From contig JAVVEZ010000043.1 in the NCBI GenBank assembly GCA_032250895.1, positions 1 through 29,096 on the forward strand: 29,096 nucleotides of DNA, given 5' to 3'. This DNA comes from JAVVEZ01 sp032250895. Lineage in GTDB: Bacteria > Pseudomonadota > Gammaproteobacteria > Pseudomonadales > Pseudohongiellaceae. The translations under genes and the position numbers were made by a program. The notes under the pieces are model-generated. The model saw only the letters and a list, made by a program, of their open reading frames with translations, made no database searches and had not been told where the DNA came from. How positions within the stretch are numbered: the stretch's first letter is position 1; each line of letters begins with the position of its first letter. Positions 7,360 to 13,676 of this stretch are shown here, piece after piece.

Positions 7360-9864
7360 CTACAAGCCTCCTGCAGTGCTGGCCACTGCTGTTTCATTTT
7401 TGCCTGATTTCTCATTATTCAGAAAAGCCTCACTGGTCACCACGGCGCTGATCAATGACTGGAAGCGGTAATCATCTTTGGCCGCCGCTTCCTTCACCTG
7501 GCGCACCAGCGGCATATCATCATATTCCATACCGCGACCCAGCGCATAGGTCAGCATTTTCTGGGTGACATTGCGAACAATGCTGTCCTCGTATTTATCA
7601 AAAAAGCCGATCAGATCCCTGGCTCCGTCAATCTTGGTGCCATCGTAAAGAACACCGCTGGCATCGATGGGGTTGCCATTGTCAACGGTTCTGAATTTAC
7701 CCACCGCGTCAAAGCTTTCAAGCGCGAAGCCAATGGGGTCCATCAACCTGTGGCAACCCTGGCAGGCGGGGTTGGCCCGGTGTTCTTCCATCTGTTCACG
7801 CATGGAAGGTGGCGCGGAATTGCCCGCGTTGTCGCCCGTCTTGGCCTCCAGCGCCGGCACATTCGGTGGCGGCGGCGGTGGCTCCACGCCAATGATGTTG
7901 GCGAGCACCCAATGGCCCCTGATCACCGGCGAGGTGCGCCCAGGCTGGGATGCCACGGTCAAGGTGCTGCCCTTGCCCAGAATCCCGGCCCGGATCGCCA
8001 TCTCGTCATCGAGTTCCACCCGGCGGAAGCGCTCGCCCTTGATCCCCGGGATGCCGTAATGCATGGCCAGTCTTTCATTGACGAAGGTATACTTTGCCGT
8101 CATCAGGTCGGTGACGGGGCGGTTTTCCCGGATCAGTGAATCCACCAGCAACTCCGTTTCCTTCTTGAAGGATCGCCGCAGCCGGTCATCGAAATCCGGA
8201 AACTGGTCCACCACCGGCACATGAGAATCCAGGCTTCTCAAGGCCAGCCACTGCCCGGCAAAATTCTCGGTCATGGCCTCCGACTTCTTGTCATTGAGCA
8301 TTCGTTTGACCTGCCGCTCCAGCACGGCTGGATCGCTCAGCCTGCCAGCCTTGGCCAGATCGAGCAACTCCCGATCGGGAATGCTGCTCCACAGGAAGAA
8401 AGACAGGCGTGAGGCCAGATCCAGATCACTGACCGGGTAACGTTCACCCACGGCCACATTGGCCGGCTCCTGCTCGATACGGTAGATAAACTTGGGCGAG
8501 GCCAGAACCCGTTGCAGAACCATCTCGATGCCGCTGTCAAAGTTGCCGCTTTCGCGGCCAAGGGCATAGAAATCCATCAGCGTTTCGGTATCCGCAGGCG
8601 TGCTGTAAGCCCTGAAGGCCATGGCCGCCAGGTTTTCAACGATCTGCCGGGCGCAGGCACTTTCCTGGGTCGCCGTCGCTGGATAACAAACAAAGAGCTT
8701 GTCACGGCTTGGGGTCGCGCTGACGCCGGAAACTTTGTAGGGCCCATCCACCCTGACGCTGCCGACATGGGGGTACCAGGTGAAACCGGGGATACCGCCG
8801 GTCTCGATGGTGCTGCGTTCAAAGTCATTGTTCATGTCCAGCACGGGCGCAAAATTGGTGGCGACAAAGGTGATCCCGATCTCATGAGGGCCGGCCGTCA
8901 GCGGAATGACGGCATCCAGCGTGGGCAGGGCAACCCCGAAATCGTCTTCACCGTCACCACGGCCAAAACCTCTGCCAACTCCCAGCTCCTTGTCCCAGTC
9001 GAAAACCTTGACCAGTTCACCATCCACCAGCACCTGTAGTTTTTCACCACGGATACTGCCGAAGGGGCGATCATTGCCCATGTTGCCAAGGGTGATCGCA
9101 AACGTTTTGAAGATGTACTCCCCGTCTACCGGAAATGTATGGGAGAACTTGATCCCGCCACGGGTGCCAAAGGGCAGCCCCTCTATTCTGAAATTCTGGT
9201 TGGCATCCTCTGCCACGCGATACAGTTTCTGGGTTGGCGCGGTGGCGGTACCAACGGCTATCTGGCTGATCTTGCTTGCCGTGGACAGGTAGGCCTCCAG
9301 CAGAGCCGGCGAAAGACCCAGGGTCCCCGCCTGATTGTCAAAGCCACGGCTCGAATCATCTGCCGGCAGATAATCGGCGGCATTGATATCCAGAGCCAGC
9401 AAATCACGAATGGCGTTCTGATACTCGGTCCGGTTCAGACGGTGCAGGCCTGGGCGCCCAGGGCTGATTTCCGACGTGGCGTCAATGCGTTGTTCGAGTG
9501 CGCCGGCCAATGCCTGCAGGGTGTCAACATCAGGACGCGGCTCACCCACCGGCGGCATCATGCCCGCACGCAGACGGCGAATCACCTTTTCACCCGTCTC
9601 AGGATCGATATCGATATTCGCCGGACTGATGCCGGTCAGGTCGATACCACCGGCATAGTCTTCAAAGTTATGGCATTTTGTGCAATATTCTTCAATCACA
9701 CCGTCGAGCTTACCGGCTGAGGCCAATTCGGCATGATTTTCCGGCATGGCCGGGCTTGCAGTGGTCGGCGTTTCATCCTTCGATATCGGGGCGGGCGGGG
9801 ACGAACAGGCGCTCAGTGCCAGCGCTCCTGCGATATAAAGCAGTAATTGTCGGGTCAGGGACAT
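7360..9864 (-). CDS. DUF1592-type multidomain lipoprotein with two CxxCH heme motifs
   Basis: This 834-residue protein has the planctomycete-cytochrome architecture. An AGGAG box 5 bases upstream selects the ATG at 9864; the GTG two codons earlier lies inside that box. The N-terminus is a lipoprotein signal with lipobox LSAC (C20, then Ser, so probable outer-membrane sorting). The first heme-type motif, CTKCH, is at residues 61-65. Approximate domain order, by pattern: DUF1587 (142-205), a beta-sandwich region resembling a carbohydrate-binding module (235-345), DUF1595 (409-470), DUF1592 (476-605), DUF1588 (625-715) and DUF1585 (742-820). A second motif, CQGCH, is at 701-705 within CQGCHRLMDPIG. 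It is likely a periplasm-facing c-type cytochrome carrying electrons for an unknown reaction, perhaps with the DUF1552 partner encoded just downstream. First gene of a likely four-gene operon. Confidence 0.92.
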   Translation of the reverse strand: MSLTRQLLLYIAGALALSACSSPPAPISKDETPTTASPAMPENHAELASAGKLDGVIEEYCTKCHNFEDYAGGIDLTGISPANIDIDPETGEKVIRRLRAGMMPPVGEPRPDVDTLQALAGALEQRIDATSEISPGRPGLHRLNRTEYQNAIRDLLALDINAADYLPADDSSRGFDNQAGTLGLSPALLEAYLSTASKISQIAVGTATAPTQKLYRVAEDANQNFRIEGLPFGTRGGIKFSHTFPVDGEYIFKTFAITLGNMGNDRPFGSIRGEKLQVLVDGELVKVFDWDKELGVGRGFGRGDGEDDFGVALPTLDAVIPLTAGPHEIGITFVATNFAPVLDMNNDFERSTIETGGIPGFTWYPHVGSVRVDGPYKVSGVSATPSRDKLFVCYPATATQESACARQIVENLAAMAFRAYSTPADTETLMDFYALGRESGNFDSGIEMVLQRVLASPKFIYRIEQEPANVAVGERYPVSDLDLASRLSFFLWSSIPDRELLDLAKAGRLSDPAVLERQVKRMLNDKKSEAMTENFAGQWLALRSLDSHVPVVDQFPDFDDRLRRSFKKETELLVDSLIRENRPVTDLMTAKYTFVNERLAMHYGIPGIKGERFRRVELDDEMAIRAGILGKGSTLTVASQPGRTSPVIRGHWVLANIIGVEPPPPPPNVPALEAKTGDNAGNSAPPSMREQMEEHRANPACQGCHRLMDPIGFALESFDAVGKFRTVDNGNPIDASGVLYDGTKIDGARDLIGFFDKYEDSIVRNVTQKMLTYALGRGMEYDDMPLVRQVKEAAAKDDYRFQSLISAVVTSEAFLNNEKSGKNETAVASTAGGL

Positions 9865-9920
9865 GAACACTCCTTAAAATTGACCAGCTTTTTCATTTCT
9901 TCAAATACGCAATAACTGTC

Positions 9921-9948
9921 ATTCTAGTCCCCGAAGGTGAGGAGTCAA
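9921..9948 (-). promoter_or_regulatory. Sigma70-like promoter for the DUF1592-DUF1552-ankyrin-protease operon
   Basis: Reading the minus strand, TTGACT (9948-9943) and TAGAAT (9926-9921) are separated by 16 bases. Each box matches the sigma70 consensus at five of six positions. Transcription would begin near 9914, giving a leader of about 50 bases before the ATG at 9864 with its AGGAG site. This is the best-matching promoter in the window; it has not been tested. Confidence 0.6.
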
Positions 9949-10072
9949 GTGACCTCTTTATCTTGAGGCCGTAGAAACCAAGCCTTTCCGGGGTCTTGTC
10001 ATATATCTTTTATTAGTCTTGATGTCAGTATATTGGGTATTCGAGACACAATAGAACCGCCTCTTCGCCGGT

Positions 10073-10091
10073 TTCACATTAGATTCACATT
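10073..10091. repeat. Direct repeat TTCACATT x2 spaced 11 bases
   Basis: TTCACATT occurs at 10073-10080 and again, exactly, at 10084-10091. The start-to-start spacing of 11 bases is one helical turn, the arrangement used by OmpR/PhoB-type regulators. No well-placed -10 box follows on either strand, so regulation is only a possibility. Confidence 0.4.
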
Positions 10092-10181
10092 TCTTGCATG
10101 ACCCAGGCTCGCCGGCGCATGGGCCTCGTTGTGCTGCGAGTGAACAATCTTCTGTATATTTTATTCGTGACTCCCGGTCTG

Positions 10182-10198
10182 ATAGCTTGCTAAGCTAT
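10182..10198. promoter_or_regulatory. Perfect 17-base palindrome, possible operator
   Basis: ATAGCTT - GCT - AAGCTAT is a perfect 7-base inverted repeat around a 3-base centre, located about 120 bases before the GTG start of the plus-strand gene. It has no T-run on either side, so it is not a typical terminator. A dimeric repressor or activator could bind it (inference). Confidence 0.35.
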
Positions 10199-10319
10199 TC
10201 CGGCACAAAGCACAGGAACCGGCATTCCGGGATGGCACGCAGCAAACGAAGCAGGAACCCGGGAATCATTGTCAATGACCTTATTGCCGAGAATATGCAA
10301 GTGATCTTATGGTGTTGTC

Positions 10320-11933
10320 GTGAACAACAAGTCCGTCTCTGTGAATCACCCACATAACCCGTCTGCCGGGCCGGCATCCTGTTGCCTGCTGGTGCTGATC
10401 TGCTTCCTTTGTGGCCTTCCCCTGAACAGTTCGGCTCAGCAGAGCACTGCCTTTCCCAACCTTTTGTTCGAACCGGTTTTACTTGATCAGGTTGCCGCCG
10501 ATTCTGAACCCACAGCACCCTCGGATACCTCTTCTGCCCCTCCTTCTGCCCCTTCGCCTGCTGCTGACACAAATCCAAGCTCTTCCGACTATGATCAGGA
10601 GCTGATGCTCGGCATCAACCGGTATGAAAACGCTGTCAAAACCCTGCTGGAAAATGAGGGGCCTTTCGCGGCAGGACTGCCAGAGCAGCTGGAAACCCTG
10701 GGCCTGCTTCAGCAACGCAAGGGCGATCATCAGCCGGCCATCGAGACCTTCAACCAGGCCCTGCATATCATGCGTGTCAACAAGGGCCTCTTTACCCTTG
10801 ATCAGATCGCCCTGGTGAACAGAATCATTGACAGTCAGGCCGCACTCGATGATCTGGCCGCAATTGATGATAAAAAGGAGTATCTGTACTACCTTCATCA
10901 GCGTAACTATGGGCCGAGCGACCCGCGCATGATAGCCGCCCTCAAAGAATGGGCCGACTGGAATGTGAGTGCTTACCAATATGGCATCGATGCACCGCTT
11001 GCCACGCCCTTTCGGATCACCAATTCGGATGGCTTCAGCGCCACCAACGATCTCATTCCGATACGCAGTTCCAGTGGCACCATCGGTTATGTGCCTACCA
11101 ATCAGCTCTATGGCAACAATACGGCACTGACGAATTCCTTTCTTCAGTCCGGTAACCTGACCGCCGCCAACCCTTATTTTCTGGTTGACCCCCGTCTGCG
11201 CAAAGCCGAAGACTTGTACGAGGAGATGGAGGACTTGCTTGAGCAGAGTGCCGAGCCCTCCGACCCCCGCTTGCTGGAGGCCAAACGCAGTCTTGCCAGC
11301 ATTTCCTATGTGATCAGGCAGGAAATGAATTATTCGGAATCCCGGATGACCAGCAACAACCTGTTTTATAACCGGGTTGCCCAGCCGCAGGATGTCAACA
11401 TGCTGCTTTCCCGAGGCTATTCGAAAGGCAGAAAATTACTGGAAGATAATTTGCAGAAACTTAGAGAGGCTCCGGACACGGCCCCGGAAACCATCGCAGC
11501 CGCCTTGTTTGACCTTGCCGATTGGCACCTGACCTTCGACCGCCCCCAGCGCGCCTTCACTTACTATGAACAGGCCTACCAGGAACTGGACGCCAGCGGT
11601 CTTGAGCCGGAAGCGCGCCATCAGCCACTGTCCCAACCCATTGTGCAGATCCCGGTGTACGCAAAGCATCCCTATACGCGTGCGACTCTGGGCCTGAACG
11701 CGGGTTCCGACATCGACTATGACGGTTATATCGATGTGGAACTCGACGTGGATAAATATGGCAATGTGAAACACAGCAAAATCACGGCTGTCTCACCGGG
11801 GACAGAGTTTCAATTGCGAAGTATTCTGCTGCGCAATTTCAGGTCTGCCCGATACCGGCCCGCCCTGGTCGAGGGCAAACCCGTTGAGCAGGAAGAGCTG
11901 AAACTGCGCTATTACTACGCTTATCAACAATAA
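10320..11933 (+). CDS. Exported TPR-like protein with TonB-like C-terminal domain (first of a tandem pair)
   Basis: This 537-residue protein is read from a GTG start; no in-frame ATG lies before the signal peptide and the ribosome site is weak. Residues 19-34 are hydrophobic and a SAQ-Q cleavage site is likely, so the product is exported. A low-complexity Pro/Ser/Ala linker follows (about 60-85). A helical region resembles TPR units (residues 115-160, with KGDHQPAIETFNQALHI, and again near 395-425). The last 74 residues have the TonB C-terminal pattern (YIDVELDVDKYGNV, then RSARYRPALVEGKP). No membrane anchor or proline-rich spanning region beyond the signal is visible, so it is unlikely to be a classical TonB energy transducer. 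It is clearly paralogous to the gene 19 bases downstream. Function unknown. Confidence 0.8.
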   Translation: MNNKSVSVNHPHNPSAGPASCCLLVLICFLCGLPLNSSAQQSTAFPNLLFEPVLLDQVAADSEPTAPSDTSSAPPSAPSPAADTNPSSSDYDQELMLGINRYENAVKTLLENEGPFAAGLPEQLETLGLLQQRKGDHQPAIETFNQALHIMRVNKGLFTLDQIALVNRIIDSQAALDDLAAIDDKKEYLYYLHQRNYGPSDPRMIAALKEWADWNVSAYQYGIDAPLATPFRITNSDGFSATNDLIPIRSSSGTIGYVPTNQLYGNNTALTNSFLQSGNLTAANPYFLVDPRLRKAEDLYEEMEDLLEQSAEPSDPRLLEAKRSLASISYVIRQEMNYSESRMTSNNLFYNRVAQPQDVNMLLSRGYSKGRKLLEDNLQKLREAPDTAPETIAAALFDLADWHLTFDRPQRAFTYYEQAYQELDASGLEPEARHQPLSQPIVQIPVYAKHPYTRATLGLNAGSDIDYDGYIDVELDVDKYGNVKHSKITAVSPGTEFQLRSILLRNFRSARYRPALVEGKPVEQEELKLRYYYAYQQ

Positions 11934-11952
11934 AAACAGCCTGTTGCGGATT

Positions 11953-13533
11953 ATGAGCTCTCACTTTTTTTCAGTCTGGACAAACCGCTTCAATTACAGG
12001 CCGCGCCATCATGCCGGCAGCACCGGGACGGCTGTGCTGGGCAAACTCTTCTTCAGCTGCATCTGCCTGACATCCCCTGCCCTGACGCTGGCTCAGGATG
12101 CCTATGACTTTACAAAACTGATATTTGAGCCTGTCCTGATCGAAGTGGAAACTGGCGAGGACAATACACCTGTCATCCGCGAGTTGAGTTCACTCCCGTC
12201 CAGGGCTCCCGCTATCAGCATGGCATCCATTACCGGCCTGGGCCGCCTTTCTTCAACAGCAGACCTTGTTCCGGATGATGTCCTGATTTCGGATGATGAC
12301 ATTGCCGATCCCCGCCTGAAGCCAGCCGAAGACGCTTCTCTCACCATCGAAACGGACATCGCTCAGTATGAACAGGCAGTCAAGGATATGGAGTTGTTGG
12401 GTGGTCCCTATCAAATCGGTCTGGTTCAGGAACTGTCGGCACTCGCTGACCTTTATCAGCAACAGGGCGATCATGACAAGGCCATTGAAATTTACGAGCG
12501 GGCCTGGCATATCGATCGCGTCAATTATGGGCTTTTCAGTCTTGAACAAACGCCCATTGTTGACGAAATCATCCAAAGTTATCTGGCCGTCGGTGACATG
12601 TACTCCGCCGACACCCTTCAGGAATACCGTTTTCAACTCTACAAGAAAAACTACGACGAAGGGAGTGTGGAACTGTTGCCGGAACTGGCCCGGATGGCAG
12701 AGTGGAATATTTATGCCTTTGCCATAAGCCCGGAGGCCTTTCGGGGAAATTCAAAAGATTATATAGACCTCATCAGCTTCAGGATCAACCGCCTCCTCAA
12801 TGCCCAGAACCTCTATAGCAACATCGTTGAAATATTGTTGAACAAGTCTGCCACGACTGACCCCCGCTTGCTCGATGCCGAGAGAAGACTGGCAACGACC
12901 AACTACTTTTTTGCCACCAACTTCAGCTCCAGCAACAATGCGACGGTGCTGCCCTCGCAATTGAACCAGAACAGCATCAACAATCCCGGTGGGGTCAGCA
13001 TAAGTTCCATGGGTTTCCGCTATGGCTCTGAGGCGCTGGAGCGGCGCGTACAACATCTCAGAAGCCTGGCGCCCAACGACCCGGCAGCCATCGCTGCCGC
13101 CCTTGTCGATCTGGCCGACTGGAACCTTGTCTTCCAAAAGCGCAACGCCGCCTTTGAACTCTATGCGCAAGCCTATCAGGGGATGTTTGATGCCGGCATG
13201 CCACAGGAAAGCATCGATGCCTTGCTGGATCCTGGCATTCCCGTCCGGATCCCCGCTTTCATCATTGCCCCCTTCAGCCGCAGAGCCCAGAGTATTGCCC
13301 CGGAGATGGCGCTGGATTATGCCGGCCACATCGATGTTGCCTTTACCCTGAGCCGGTCCGGCGCCACCAACAGTGTCGAAGTCATCGGAAAAGCACCGGA
13401 CACTCCGGAAATGGTCGAATCGGCTCTGCTGCGCTATCTGAAAGAAACGCAGTTCAGACCCCGATTCCAGCAGGGAGCTCCCGAAAACAAAAGCCCGGTA
13501 ACGCTCCGCTATTACTACACCTTCTCGTCATAG
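11953..13533 (+). CDS. Exported TPR-like protein with TonB-like C-terminal domain (second of a tandem pair)
   Basis: This 526-residue protein is a paralogue of the preceding one. Shared blocks include F-x-x-L-I/L-FEPVL near the mature N-terminus, a QGDHDKAIEIYERAWHI TPR-like unit, DPRLL-[DE]-A-[EK]-R-x-L, and a C-terminal domain ending LRYYYTFSS versus LRYYYAYQQ. The ATG at 11953 is preferred to a TTG at 11944; neither has a strong ribosome site, so translation may be coupled to the gene 19 bases upstream. A long basic n-region precedes a hydrophobic signal core and a probable LAQ-D cleavage. No enzyme motif or transmembrane anchor is seen. The two genes form an operon ended by the hairpin at 13611-13650. 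Role unknown; periplasmic protein-protein interaction is plausible. Confidence 0.8.
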   Translation: MSSHFFSVWTNRFNYRPRHHAGSTGTAVLGKLFFSCICLTSPALTLAQDAYDFTKLIFEPVLIEVETGEDNTPVIRELSSLPSRAPAISMASITGLGRLSSTADLVPDDVLISDDDIADPRLKPAEDASLTIETDIAQYEQAVKDMELLGGPYQIGLVQELSALADLYQQQGDHDKAIEIYERAWHIDRVNYGLFSLEQTPIVDEIIQSYLAVGDMYSADTLQEYRFQLYKKNYDEGSVELLPELARMAEWNIYAFAISPEAFRGNSKDYIDLISFRINRLLNAQNLYSNIVEILLNKSATTDPRLLDAERRLATTNYFFATNFSSSNNATVLPSQLNQNSINNPGGVSISSMGFRYGSEALERRVQHLRSLAPNDPAAIAAALVDLADWNLVFQKRNAAFELYAQAYQGMFDAGMPQESIDALLDPGIPVRIPAFIIAPFSRRAQSIAPEMALDYAGHIDVAFTLSRSGATNSVEVIGKAPDTPEMVESALLRYLKETQFRPRFQQGAPENKSPVTLRYYYTFSS

Positions 13534-13610
13534 ATCCGGGCTGTCGGCACCGTCGCCACAGCATTGACCGAGGGGCACCCAGACTGCCATAAACCTTCCA
13601 TAGAACCACA

Positions 13611-13650
13611 AAAAAAGGTGCGCCGCCGAAACGTCGCACCTTTTGTTTTT
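13611..13650. terminator. Bidirectional rho-independent terminator
   Basis: The inverted repeat AAAAGGTGCG (13613-13622) / CGCACCTTTT (13635-13644) encloses a 12-base loop. A TTTTGTTTTT run follows on the plus strand and an A-run precedes it, giving a U-run on the minus strand. It sits between two convergent genes and can terminate both. Confidence 0.88.
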
Positions 13651-13676
13651 GCCGCACCGGGTTTTTAAAAGCCGGT

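Larger units (their letters stand above)
9865..10319. other. Divergent intergenic control region (455 bases, no gene)
   Basis: The stretch separates the minus-strand DUF1592 operon from the plus-strand TonB-like pair. It is more AT-rich than the flanking genes. It contains the minus-strand promoter at 9921-9948, a pair of 8-base direct repeats at 10073-10091 and a 17-base palindrome at 10182-10198. A TTGTCA box at 10269-10274 could belong to a weak plus-strand promoter, but the matching -10 is poor. Short open frames here lack ribosome sites and look like chance. Confidence 0.7.

Noticed and set aside
10094..10357. Small plus-strand frame (87 codons) in the divergent region
   Set aside because: No ribosome site, no domain, and it runs into the next gene in another frame.
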